The notes beneath the pieces were generated by a model. That model was not told the origin of the DNA and ran no database searches. It saw only the letters and a list, made by a program, of their open reading frames with translations. The translations under genes and the position numbers were made by a program. This document shows positions 13,501 through 25,483 of a DNA stretch of 64,000 nucleotides, piece after piece. Source of the stretch: Daphnia carinata. Its lineage: Eukaryota > Arthropoda > Branchiopoda > Diplostraca > Daphniidae. The DNA lies in contig NC_081335.1 in NCBI RefSeq assembly GCF_022539665.2, positions 2,790,001 through 2,854,000 on the forward strand, written 5' to 3'. How positions within the stretch are numbered: position 1 is the stretch's first letter; each line of letters begins with the position of its first letter.

Positions 13501-14138
13501 TTTTAACGAGAACGACTGCTGTATGGACACCGACGAATGCTTCGGTGGTTACGTTGCGGGCCTGTTCTGATGGGTTGGAGAAACGGGCATGTGTAGCTCG
13601 GGGTGAAGCGGCTTGAACTACGATGCCCTTTTCTCGGAGACGTTTGGCTGTTTCTTTGTGCAATCTTAGCTCAAATTCACCAACGTCAGAGGCTGCGTTC
13701 ACCGAAAATACGTCGAGACATTCAACATGGTCGTCCAACTCAACTTTACCCTCGCATAGAGGAGGCTCCTTGAACGATGTTCCCTTGTCTGTAAAAGGTG
13801 AATTCAATTACAGTGACCTATGGAATTAATTTTGTATGCTTACAGTTGTACGGAAGATCGGGGCAGCAGGTTCCTGGAGATCCATCGCTCAATTTGCAAG
13901 CCGTGTTCGGATAAGAGAAAACTTCGTTGTGCCACACGGCGCAATCCTTACTAAGTCGGCAATGCGACTCTAGTCCAGCAATTTTTGGGCAGTAGGTTTG
14001 GTGGTAAGTTGGTCTTGGGACTTCTCCGTAATTTGGCCGCTCCTGGACAACATATTGAGGAGGCAAGGGAGGATTTGTGTAAGCGCTGGCGACGGCGAAC
14101 GCTACGCCCATCAATAGCATTCCGCTAACCCACGACAT
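10522..14138 (-). CDS. P3: secreted clip-domain haem peroxidase
   Basis: Complete 16-exon gene, 832 residues: 13844-14138, 13500-13788, 13206-13432, 13096-13141, 12874-12969, 12774-12802, 12540-12703, 12426-12461, 12092-12329, 11684-12029, 11439-11595, 11277-11361, 11102-11190, 10844-11042, 10683-10785, 10522-10621. Signal peptide MSWVSGMLLMGVAFAVASA, short linker, clip-like domain with six Cys (about residues 47-93), pro-region to about 190. Peroxidase domain about 235-775: FRTIDGSCNN, distal DHD near 318 (codon CA|C split by an intron), [12 protein letters not shown] (calcium-binding type), GDGR near 477, REHNRLA near 495, FRFGHS near 580, Cys-containing tail NPIVSC. At the position of the second haem-linking Glu it has Val. 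Exons 1-2 are almost identical to P4. Confidence 0.96.
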
Positions 14139-14280
14139 CTTGCTTTACGCTAACAACAAAGGTACAAAACAGATATCTAATTAAAATCGTGTTGTTAAAG
14201 ATGCTCGACCAATAGTTTAATCTATTACTGGAGGTCAATTTACCTAGAGAAATTACGTTTAGACTGGACAGTGTGTCTTG

Positions 14281-14582
14281 GTTGTCACAGGTGTGTCTGA
14301 CCGTGCGAGCTCTTCTTTACTTACTGTCTAGAGACGTACGTTATTTATAGTCTTCCGCCAGCACGAGGTTTCATATGGACCCAAACCTGTTTTGATTAAA
14401 TAGAAAGTGTTCTAAAACAACTGTATCCTCTAGGTGAAAGTCGAAAGTCGTAATTTCTATTTCGATTTGCATAGGGTTTTGGCTAGATTCCCGTTGCAGG
14501 TTGGCATATATTTGTACATATGTCCAGTGACATGGCTTTTAACTAGTTTGTGCGATGGCGTACCCATTTACGGGGAATACCC
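14281..14582 (-). promoter_or_regulatory. P3 promoter region
   Basis: TATAAATA at 14342-14349 (minus strand), the conserved TCAGACAC...TGTGACAACC block at 14281-14310, and the identical GGGGAATACCC site at 14572-14582. Layout matches P1, P2 and P4. Confidence 0.6.
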
Positions 14583-15368
14583 TAACAAGTGTACTACAAA
14601 TGGAAAATTAGGTTGATTCACAGGTTAGGTTGCTGGGTAATTCCATGCCAACTGATATTTTTCATTATTTTGATTACTTTTTCGTTTCTTTGCAGAGTCC
14701 CGAATACCGTGATAGAGACGCGTTACGCTGGATGCCATAGTTTGTCTGTGGTATGTATGTCATTAAGCAATTTTTCAGTTAGTTATTTGTTTAACTAGTC
14801 ATTTTCATTCAATGGTTGCTCGCCTACCGTTTTCACGAAGTGGCATAGGTCGTACGAATTAGAAAGTCTTCTGTATCCCGCCTTTTTGATACTTAAATGA
14901 CGAAAATCAATAAGCTAAGAAACCGATAGGTTGTGACCATCGGTTGCCAAGCAGATTTTTATCAACGTGTCGTCTGGCAAGTTTTTTCACATTCACATCT
15001 TTTCGTAATCTAAAGAACAAAGTGGGGCCTCTACAATCTTGCAGTTCTTGACTAGTTGTCATATACTTCTCGCATAGACAACGGCGTAATATTTATTGTG
15101 GTTAACGACTCAGCTCATCAACTGCAATTCCATTACTTATATATAACTGGGGCATTGATTCTTTTAAGTAATTCTATTTTCCTAAATTGTCCCATATAGT
15201 GCCTATAGTCCTCGTATTGATTATGTCTTAAAACTTTTGCGAAATCAACTATCGAGATTCGAATATTCATTTCGTATATTTGTGCGATCCCTATGTCCGT
15301 TTATCGTTTATACGCTATATATTATTAGACTATGTGGCATCCGAATGTAAGAATGGATAATGTCAATC
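14583..15368. other. intergenic P3-P4
   Basis: Contains the join between the two duplication units (near 15,107-15,112). The left part matches 19,407-19,923 and the right part matches the 3' flank of P3. No gene is seen. Confidence 0.5.
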
Positions 15369-18300
15369 CTACCAGCGTTGACTGTAAGCCTTCTGATTAT
15401 AATCCTCTTGCCATGGGCGAAGGTCAATACGAGGAATAGAGTAAGATTGGCAATTCACGATAGGATTCCTAATGTTAAAAAATAAATGTGAAAATATTGT
15501 ACTCTAGCCTTACTGATATTCGCACTTACATTGCAGATGGAGTTTTGAAAACCATTGGCTGGATGTTATAAACGCGGCTGTTTTCGCAAACGATTCGGGC
15601 CAAGCTGGTCTTGCGGATTTCGTTCAATTGTGCTGCAATGAAATGAAATTAATTGCTGATCTTGAACTTTAGCATCTTTGCTATTCATACCTTCTGTGAA
15701 TGAACCGGGTTGGCCGCCTAGATCGTAGAAATGACGATCTCCACGCTTCAGTTTCAAGAACTGGTCTGCCAAAATACATTGGAAGGTAGGGCCTACGTAA
15801 GCGCCTTCTGGCTTTGCCTCGCTAATGCCTCCAACGAACAGGTCAATATCATCCACAGAGTTGTACAGCTCTTTGAAACGCTGGATGATCTGTGTTTAAA
15901 GATTTCAAATTAAATTTCAGGCGAATTTTTGTTGAAGAATAAGTTTACCGCAGGAGCGAATAAATCGCGAAGGCCATCGAAGTCCTTTGCTCGTCCAACA
16001 CCACAGAGTTCTCGGTGAGCATTATAGCTACCAAGTCCTAAGTGTAAAAAAGAAATAAAGATTAACAATCACTTTCATATTATGGGATGAACGTACTCGG
16101 CTAAAAAATTTCAGACTTCTTACCTAAATCGCGTCCACGCTGAATGTTAAGAGCCACCAAATCCAAACCGAAACCCTTGCCTGTTTCTTCGAACAAATGC
16201 TCGGTAAGCTGTAGAGAAAATATAATTTCGAATAACATTAATACTTGAAAAACAAGCATTTAATAGGTTTCTGTTTAAAATACCTCAATCGTGAAATAGG
16301 GATCCACTTTTTGGCTGGGTTGAGTAGCCAGAGCAATAAGGAATTTATCAAGATTGCCAGGGGTGTAGAGCTCCTGCGGTTTGAAATAGTGTTGGCGTAA
16401 CAGGAGGGATTTCTCCACAACCCTTTCTTCGTTCATCAATCTATTAGGTTATTAGGTACGTTAAAAGAATTAACGATGTGTTCGTAAAAATTCGTAATTC
16501 GAAAAAAAAATTGGAAGTGAACTTACAGAGCCTTTCCTTGCACCATAGAGTGACCGTAACGGAAAGCAGCGCCGACAAATTCATTCAGAATGCTGGGATT
16601 GAGGTGTTCATCATAATCTCTACTGAATCCACTCTGCAGTGGCAACAGGCCAAGTTCGGCCATTTTCGTGCGGCCGAGAAGGATAGGTAGCCATTCGTTG
16701 TAGGTGATGTGCTGAGCTTGAGCAATCAAAATGCGTCGGGCTTCCTGGTAGAGACGCTCATCCTTCCACGATGGATTCAACTGTGACAATTCTCGAGCAA
16801 GTCTGTTGTGTTCCCTCATAAAGAGAATTTGCGACGTAGCCATATTTGGTGTTACATCGACACGGCCATCGCCTATTAGGGTACGGTGACTTTAAAACTT
16901 GTTTTGAACTGGAATAATTTAATTCGCCACTCACCGGCTTTGAAGCATCTGACATCAGCAGGTGGATCAATACCAGACACTTCCTTAGGCAAGGTGCAAG
17001 TTTGGTTCTGATTATCGCTTGGTGGTAGCAAATCGAACTCTGGACCACCGGGTCTCTCAGTAACCTTAAGTTCACCATTTTCTCGTGCGCGCAGCTCTTC
17101 TGCTTTTTTATCGTCGGAGCCATAAACAAGTGATAAATCCAAGAAATGGGTGTTGTCGTTGAGCTAAGAAACGAAACCAAACAGTAGTATACGACGATCC
17201 GAGTAAAAATAATGGCCCGAGCAATAACTCAAACTTACCTGAGCTGCATGACCCAGTTTGCCATCGGTTCTGCACTGTAATTCAGCATAAAAAGGTATAA
17301 CGGTTATGATTTGAAAAAATTTTAATTGTAAGACGCCGGTAATTATACTCTACCGCTAGAGCAGCTCGGATGAGTGGAATGCAAGTTCGGCCGAATTTGG
17401 AGAAAAATGGATCGTTCTTTGGGACCTCAATGGGAAGGCACTTGCCGTGACTGCGATCCTCCTCATCAAGGTGTTTCCCGTCTTCACTGCAACAGACAAT
17501 TGGTGTTCCGTCTTCGTCTGTTTGTTTTTTTTTTTCAAGTAAAATTTTAATGAACTGAAATAGTAATTTCATATTTTAATCAAGGATTCTTACTCGACAT
17601 TTCTGGAGTCAACACCAAATCGCTGCGAGACAAATGGTACGAATAGTGAGATAATGTAACATTTAAACTGATTAAGTACTAAGTCTTACTTACTGGTCTA
17701 GAAATTGTCCGTACTGCATGAACCAGATTGTGGTCGACTCGCTAGGCTGGTCAACATCATGCATCAAAGCAACGGATACGAGACGGGGGCTGAAACGGAG
17801 GTAATTTAACATTTTAAAACTAGCATAGTATATCGAATAGTATTCGTTGAAAGCTCTTCGCTAGCAATGAAACGCGGAAACGTAAGAACGCTTAGTTAAT
17901 TGTATGAAATTATTCATCGTTTACCTGGGAAGTGCGTTACCGTTAGTGGCTTTTCGGGGAGTCCAAACACCTAAGAAATTAGGCAATTTTAGTACATTAC
18001 GTAGGCGAGATAAAAGAAATATATATTGAAATTTTACCATCATCATAATTAGATGGGAACATACGATGGTACTGAGTAACTGAACGACCCCAAACGAAGT
18101 GTCTTTCGTTATTACACGAACCGTCTATCGTTCGGAAGGGGGAATTCAATCTGTTCTCACTGCAATGGGCCTTGCTTACGGTGTTACATTTGTCATCTAA
18201 ATCGGTTTCTGACAGCTTGAATCTATTTAAAGCGCAGCCAACCTGGGCGGTTTTGATTTTGAATCTAAGGAAATGAAAACATCACGTTTTAGTTTGATAA

Positions 18301-18970
18301 AGTAAACTAACTTATTAATGTAGACGATAACCTTTTAACGAGAACGACTGCAGTATGGACACCTACGAATGCTTCGATGGTTACGTTGCGGGCCTGTTCT
18401 GATGGGTTGGAGAAACGGGCATGTGCAGCACGGGGTGAAGCGGCTTGAGCTACGATGCCCTTTTCTCGGAGACGTTTGGCTGTTTCTTTGTGCAATCTTA
18501 GCTCAAATTCACCGACGTCAGAGGCTGCGTTCACCGAAAATACGTCGAGACATTCAACATGGTCGTCCAACTCAACTTTACCCTCGCATAGAGGAGGCTC
18601 CTTGAACGATGTTCCCTTGTCTGTAAAAGGTGAATTCAATTACAGTGACCTATGGAATTAATTTTGTATGCTTACAGTTGTACGGAAGATCGGGGCAGCA
18701 GGTTCCTGGAGATCCATCGCTCAATTTGCAAGCCGTGTTCGGATAAGAGAAAACTTCGTTGTGCCACACGGCGCAATCCTTACTAAGTCGGCAATGCGAC
18801 TCTAGTCCAGCAATTTTTGGGCAGTAGGTTTGGTGGTAAGTTGGTCTTGGGACTTCTCCGTAATTTGGCCGCTCCTGGACAACATATTGAGGAGGCAAGG
18901 GAGGATTTGTGTAAGCGCTGGCGACGGCGAACGCTACGCCCATCAATAGCATTCCGCTAACCCACGACAT
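15369..18970 (-). CDS. P4: secreted clip-domain haem peroxidase
   Basis: Complete 16-exon gene, 829 residues: 18676-18970, 18332-18620, 18038-18264, 17925-17970, 17694-17789, 17594-17622, 17354-17517, 17239-17274, 16935-17163, 16527-16872, 16284-16440, 16124-16208, 15949-16037, 15691-15889, 15530-15632, 15369-15468. It is the youngest paralogue of P3. The first-exon protein is identical; the only length difference is three residues fewer in exon 9, where P3 has SPSPLQAP and P4 has NQNQ. Signal peptide, clip-like domain, distal DHD, GDGR, REHNRLA and FRYGHS (Tyr in place of Phe before the proximal His) are all present. Val replaces the second haem-linking Glu. No sign of decay. Confidence 0.96.
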
Positions 18971-19110
18971 CTTGCTTTACGCTAACAACAAAGGTACAAA
19001 ACAGATATCTAATTCAAATCGTGTTGTTAAAGATACTCGACCAATAGTTTAATCTATTAATGATGCTAATTTACCTAGAGGAATTACGTTTAGACTGGAC
19101 AGTGTGTCTT

Positions 19111-19406
19111 GGTTGTCACAGGTGCGTCTGACCGTGTGAGCTCTGCTGTACTTGCTTCTAAAGACGTTCATTACTTATAGTCATCCGCCAGCACGAGGTT
19201 TCAAATGGACTTACACCATCTTTGATAAAATAGAAAGTGTCCTCAAAGAACTCTGTTATCGAGGTGAAAGTCCCAATTTTCATTTCGATTTGCAAAGGGT
19301 TTTGGCTAGATTCCCGTTGCAAGTTGGCATACACTTGTATATATTTCCAGTAACATGGCTTTTTAACTAGTTTGTGCGCTAGCGTGCCCATTAACGGGGA
19401 ATACCC
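19111..19406 (-). promoter_or_regulatory. P4 promoter region
   Basis: The TATA box is altered to TATAAGTA (19172-19179, minus strand). The conserved TCAGACGCACC...TGTGACAACC block is at 19111-19140 and the identical GGGGAATACCC site at 19396-19406. Confidence 0.55.
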
Positions 19407-20669
19407 AAACAAATGTTCTACAAACGGAAAAGTGGGTTGATTCACAGGTTAGGTTGCTGGGTAATTCCATGGCAACTGATTTCGAATTATTTTGATTACT
19501 TTTCCGTTTCTTTGTAAAGTCCCGAATACTGTGACGGAAACGCGTTTCGCTGGTTGCCATACGTCTGTAGTATGTATGTCATTGAGCAATTTTTCAGTTA
19601 GTTATTTGTTTAATTAATCATTCGCAGTCGCCGGTTGTCCGCCCTCCGTTTTCACGAAGTGGCATAGGTCGTACGAATTAGAAAGTGTTTTATGTCCCAC
19701 CTTTCCGATATCAAATGACGAAAATCAACAAGCTAAGAAAACAATAGGTTCTGGGCATCAGTTGCCAAGCAGATTTTTATCAACATGTGGTCTTGCAAGC
19801 CTTTTCACATTCAGCTCTTTTTGTAATCTAAAGAATAGCGTGGCGCCTCCACAATCTTGCAGTTCCTGACTAGTTGTCACATTCTTCTCTCGTAAACAAC
19901 CGCATAATATTTTACTGTGGTTAAATTTTTAACCTGTTCTGAAAATTTAGAAACATTAAGGGTGGAGTAACTAAATTTGAGTAACCATAATTTTATATTA
20001 AAATGCTGCCCCACCCAATTCCGCTGCTTATCAATGCCGCATTATGATACTGAATTATCCCGCGTGCATGCTTGCGCCACTTACGTATGCGCTTATATGA
20101 CTGGCATTGACGAGAACTAATAAGAAATGTGGGGTGGAAAACCATTAGCGCAAAATGTTTGTCTTGCGACAGAACTGGTTGTGAAACTCGTCATGGTCAT
20201 CTGTCTATTCATCACCACACCCTTTCTGTTTGCCTACAGTCTTTTAAACGAGCGGGGATTTCTCTTACATCCTAAAAAATGAGAACTCGTGACGTGACTA
20301 AATTGGTATTCAGTGAGTTTTGAAAAAAGAAGTGACTTCTGGGACGCATTGATTGCTTATAAACAAACGTTCGTCTTGTAGACCTTATTTGGTTTGATTG
20401 GTAATTTGGTATCTTGGAATAAGAAAATAGGTTGAATATTTTAAATTATTTTTGCAATAAGAAACGAAGGACTTGTATTAATGTTTTATAAATTTTTCAT
20501 TTCAGGTCAGTGAAATTCCAGGGTTTTTCATGGGGACATACATACTTCAATGGATTGATAAATCCGAGACATTCTCCTGCTTTCGCAAATTGGTTCGTAG
20601 CATTACATTCACTCGGTTAGATTATACTTGATTGTAATTGTATGTCCTTTGCCATATTTAGCCATAGCA
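19407..20669. other. intergenic P4-P5
   Basis: The left 500 bases match the P3 upstream flank. The rest, to the P5 stop codon, is unique in the window and shows no gene or RNA that I can support. Confidence 0.5.
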
Positions 20670-23600
20670 CTAACCAGAGTACCCACCGCCGCCGTACCCT
20701 CTCTCCTTCCATGGGAGAAGACTCATGCTTGGGATAGTGGAAGATTTGCAATCAACGATTGGATTCCTAAGCGTCAAAGCGCGGTAATTATATTTAACCT
20801 TTTTTTTTTATTGGTTTTATTGGCTTGTCTAAGAACTTACGCGGCTGATACGGTTCTGAAAAGTAGAGGCTGGAATTTCTGAACTTGGCTATTGCCGCAA
20901 GCGATTCGTGCCAAGCTGGTTTTTCGGATTTCATCCAGTTGTTCTAAAAAAAGGGCGTGAACTGTTGAAAGAAAACAGAATCATTTCCGATGGTACGTAC
21001 CTTGAGTGAACGAGCCGGCCTGTCCTCCAAGATCATAAAAGTAGCGATCGCCTCGTTTCAGTTTTAAAAACTGATCGGCTACGATGCATTGGAACGTTGG
21101 ACCTACCAATGCCCCTTCGGCTGCTCGCTCTGAGACTCCACCGATGAATAGGTCAATATCATCCACCGAATCGTACAAAGTTTGAAGACGTTTGACAATC
21201 TGTGAAACGGTTAAGTAATTTTTAAAACACCTTAAATGTTTTATTTAAACCATTGATAGTTACGTACTACGTTGGGAATCGTATCACAAAGATCGTCGAA
21301 ATTATTGGCTCGTTTAAGTCCGCACAATTCCCGGTAAGAATTGTAACCTCGTAGACCTGCTCAGGGAAAACTTTGCTAACGCCATACTTAAAAAAAAAAA
21401 ATCAGTTATGCTATTTCATACCGTGATCACGTCCACGTTGAATATTGAGTGATACCAAATCCAAACCAAAACGTTGGGCAGGATGATCTTCGAACAAGTG
21501 ATTTGTCAGCTATACCGTGAAAAAAAAAATTAATTTTTTTTCAGGATGGAGGGAAACTTGAACAACCAGTTTGCAAAGGCGGAAAAGTACCTCTTTGGTG
21601 AATGAATTGTCCATATTTTGAATAGGTACAGTAGCCAAAGAAATCAGGAATTTATCCACGTTACCGGGCTTATAGACCTCTTGTGTTTTGAAAAAATGCT
21701 GGCGTAGAATTTTTTCTCCTGCCACCCTTTCTCTCTGCTGATTAAACAAACTAGAAAGACAGTCAAACCAGAAATTTAAAATCTGCATTTATGCCCCCAA
21801 AAATAGAAATAAACAAATAACACACTGGTAATTTCCTTGGACGAGCGAATGGCCAAAACGGAAAGCGGCGCCGACGAATTCATTGACAATGCTAGGAAGG
21901 ACATTTCCATCGTAATCTCTGCTAAAGCCACGCTGTAGTGGCAACAAACCAAGTTGTTGCATTTTAGAACGACCAATAACGATAGGCAACCACTCGTTGT
22001 AGGTGATGTGCTGCGCTTGCGCAATCAGAATGCGCCGGGCCTCCTGATACAGACGCTCATCATCCCAATTAGGATTCAAACTTGCAAGCTCTGCTGCAAG
22101 TCGATTGTGTTCACGCAAGAAGACAGTTTGAGATACTGCCATTTTAGGTGTCACACTTGATCGACCATCCCCTATACCAATTAAGTATTTTTTTTTTTTT
22201 CAAATTATTCAATAATAATTTTAAAATTTGCATTTCTCGCACCTGCCGCAAAACATTTGATATCATCTGATGGATCTGTTCCAGATACTTGTCTGGCTAG
22301 ACTACACGGTCTTCCAAGAGGGCTATCACCGGGTGGTAGTAAGGATGGCTCGTGATTGCTCTTTGGAGAATTAATTTTTAGTTTTCCTTTTTCTTTGGTC
22401 CGCAATTCACCTGCAGTTTTATCATCAGAGCCGTACACAAGTGACAGATCCAAGAAATGGGTGTTATCGTTCAACTGAAAAAATGGGGCAACCAAATGTT
22501 CAAAGATAAGTTTTCTGTAAAAATTACAAGCAAACTGGTTGCTTGTGTTGACATATTTACCTGTTCTCGATGGCCTAATTTGCAATCCAATCTAGGTGCT
22601 GTACTAGAACGGACGAAATCCATGCAAGTGTGACCGAACTGTGAGAAAAATGGGTCGTCAGCTGGAATCGAAATGGGCAGGCATTCAGGGTGGAGTTCAG
22701 CCGGCCTCATCGCTTTACCGTCACTAGTGCAGCATGTAGCACCTTGAAAAGGAAAATATAAAAAGCTAAGTATTTAAATTAAAGTTTAAAAATTTATCAA
22801 TCTTACTTATAGTTGGTGTCGAGACAAGATCGCTTTAAGACAGGTAACATACAGAACAAATAAAATTAAGCAGAGGTTTTGAGCAAAACTTGTTTTTGTT
22901 ACTGACTGGTCTAAAAATTGTCCCATTTGCATAGCCCAAGAAGCTGTAGAATCGCTGGGAGAGTTTTCATCGTGAACCACAGAAATGGACACTAAACGGG
23001 GACTTAAAAAAAATGGTAAAAGACATTAGATGCATAAACTATATTCCACGAACTTTCAAATTAATATAAAGAGAACAGTTTGTCATGTTCGTACTAACGC
23101 TAAACATTAAATATCTATAGTTTTATGCTTACCTTGGAAGCTCACGACCCTGTTGCCAGTTTTTAGCCTTTCGTGGCGTAGAAATACCTTTAAAATTGAG
23201 TTAACATTATATGGAGAAAGATGCAAAAAACGTTGATATTAAATTGATTTTACCTTCAGCGTAATCTGGGGAAAGAAGACGTTGGTACTGAGTTTTCGAT
23301 TGGCCCCAGATGGGGTTCTTCACGTTATTACACGAACCGTCCAGTTTTCGGAAAGGTGAGCGGAGAGTCCTTTCATCACAGACTGGGCTTACGGGACATG
23401 TGTTGGCCAAGTTCGTGCCTTGCAGGCTGATCTGCGAAACAGCACTGTCTGCTTGGTCCGACTCAAGTTTGGTACCAAAACTAAAAATTGGATTTGTTAC
23501 ATAATTGAATTTGGATAATAGCTGAACAAGAGATGGATGCAACCTTTTAATGAGTTCCTTGGCAGCAAAATCGGCGCGTAACGCACCACGACTGATTTCC

Positions 23601-24122
23601 ATCGATTCGGGTGTTGTACGAGAGAAAAATGCATGTGCGGCACGAGAAGATCCCGGTCTGATTGTAATTTTATTTTCGTTCAGGCAAATTTCCGTGTTGG
23701 TTAAACATGTGCTCAGTGTCTGACTCGCCGCTATGGCTTGTTCAACCTTCTCCGTATTAATGCTGAACGGGACGCTCACGCGCTTAGGAACATTCAGAAT
23801 AGGCGCTCCATTACCTGTTCATTTACAGAATTAGTTTTAGTTCATTGATTTAAAATGGACCAATACCATTAGAGGGAAGATCGGGACAGCAGGTTCCAGG
23901 ATTTCCGTCTGTCAATTTACAATCTGCGCCAGGTGTAGCGACAATAACATCGTACCAAACAGCGCAATCTTTGGGTGGTCGACACTGTGACGGATAACCG
24001 CCTACGTTAGGGCACGATCTGTAATTGCCATAATAATAGCTCTGCTTTGCCTTGCCGTAAGCAGTCACGCAAAGCAGTAGGCTCATCGTGACTACTCCAA
24101 TCACTATCACCCATCTTGACAT
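20670..24122 (-). CDS. P5: secreted clip-domain haem peroxidase
   Basis: Complete 15-exon gene, 808 residues: 23867-24122, 23544-23814, 23254-23480, 23133-23187, 22907-23002, 22807-22832, 22561-22742, 22243-22474, 21826-22171, 21591-21750, 21422-21509, 21268-21356, 21001-21199, 20841-20943, 20670-20766. Signal peptide [21 protein letters not shown], short linker, clip-like domain with six Cys, pro-region, then the peroxidase domain with DHD (codon split by an intron as in P1-P4), GDGR, REHNRLA and FRFGHS. The two exons coding the second DPFF...C region and CKLGH are fused, unlike P1-P4. Exon 9 uses a GTGTGT donor. Intron 2 (23481-23543) is 63 bases with no stop in frame, so its retention would insert 21 residues. 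Tail Gly-rich. Intermediate between the P1-P4 and P6-P7 groups. Confidence 0.94.
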
Positions 24123-25483
24123 TATGCTACTTCTTCAAAAATTGGAATAATTTATTTTATACATAATAAATAGTTACGCGAAAAAAATAATTAACGAAAT
24201 CTTACCAAAAAGAAACGTCAAAATGCAGGATAAGGCACGAGCCAAAAACGTTGGTTCCGGATCAGTTGCCGTAGTCTGTCTGGGCCAAATCATCTGTATC
24301 CTTTTACATACATAATTTTCTTTTTTACAGTTTGTTGGTTTCGGATTTTCGTCAGCACGCCGCAAACCGAGATTTGCTTACCAGCAGATATCCCGTCTAG
24401 TTGTTGGTTATTTTCTTTCATTATTGCGTTGTCTTGATTGATTAGCCTGACTAAAGGAAATGGTGGTCAAACTTGTCTCAAATTCAGCTTCCTATTTAGC
24501 AAGTAAAGATTTTTTAAAAAGTTAGATGTATTGGTTTCCTACTCGTCTTGGTAGTTTTAATCTATTTGCAATGGAAGTATCTAAAATACTATGACCGCAG
24601 ATGAAGTCCCACAACGTTGTCGTGTTTCTACAATCACACAACTATCTTTATTATAAACATATCAAATGGAACAAAGAATACTAAAAACAAAAAACGTTAG
24701 AATGGATAAATGGTCACCCCTAAAAAATGATGTTTTACTTTCTTGGAATTTTGTCGCAAGCCAAAAGAAAAATCTCACATTTTGTGGCGCTTGAGGGGCT
24801 ATGCATCTGCAAAAAACTACAAAACAGCTGATTTTGATATCCCTTCCTCTTTCCATTTTCATTTTCTCGTTTTCTCTTCCGTACCCAGCCCCTATAGTTT
24901 CTTGCACATTACCATAAAGTATTGATGCATTTGGTTTCTCTCACTCCTAACTTTTCGGCGTCCGGTTGGCAATTTGCTATTAGTTGTGCAAGGTTCATTA
25001 CCATTGTCAGTGCGCTAGTTTTTGTAATACGAGTTTTACAAGCCATTGTGAAACGCTTAAAACACAACATGTAACGCCAAAATACAGGTAAATAATTATG
25101 CTCCGTCCTTGAGCTCGTTCCAATATAAAACCACGTGTTTGAATACTCCATTAGAAATGCCAGCATATTTCTGGTGTGCTGGTTGTTACTTTGCTTTGCA
25201 AAATACTTTTCTAGTGGCAAACTTAAGACTTTTTTCTGTGTCATCCATTTTCCACATTTTCTTTCTCCTATTTTCTCAAAGCATTACTGTTCACAGTTGG
25301 GCAGTTTAACGAGCAATTCATGCAAGTAATTTACGTACAATTTCTTTCCTCAATGAGTATGCTACCTATATTATCCTTTTCCACGCTGTATTAACTCCCA
25401 CGATGCAAATAATTTTAGTAAAACAAAAAAGGCGTCACTAGTATCAATTCTAAACAAATTATATGGCTTGGATATTCTTGTAA
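24123..25483. other. intergenic P5-P6
   Basis: Holds a probable P5 leader exon that ends in TTTTTG|GTAAG near 24,205 (minus strand), like the P2 leader, but the TATA and start block shared by P1-P4, P6 and P7 is not evident. A 111-codon minus-strand open frame at 24909-25244 shows no family features and was rejected. Confidence 0.45.

Larger units (their letters stand above)
10212..19923. repeat. tandem segmental duplication (P3 and P4 units)
   Basis: Two abutting units, about 10212-15106 and 15112-19923, each holding one peroxidase gene with its 3' and 5' flanks. Exon 1 and the start codon are offset by exactly 4832 bases; the stop codons are offset by 4847. Similarity includes introns and intergenic DNA, so this is duplicated DNA and not only conserved protein. 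Unit borders are estimated by eye. Confidence 0.9.

Noticed and set aside
23481-23543. Continuous exon 2-3 reading in P5
   Set aside because: The frame is open, but the other copies have an intron at this exact position and the borders fit GTTGCATC and TTTTTAG. It was treated as an intron.
24909-25244. 111-codon minus-strand open frame upstream of P5
   Set aside because: No recognisable motif and mixed composition. It overlaps AT-rich upstream DNA and has no phase-matched splice partner, so chance is the simplest reading.
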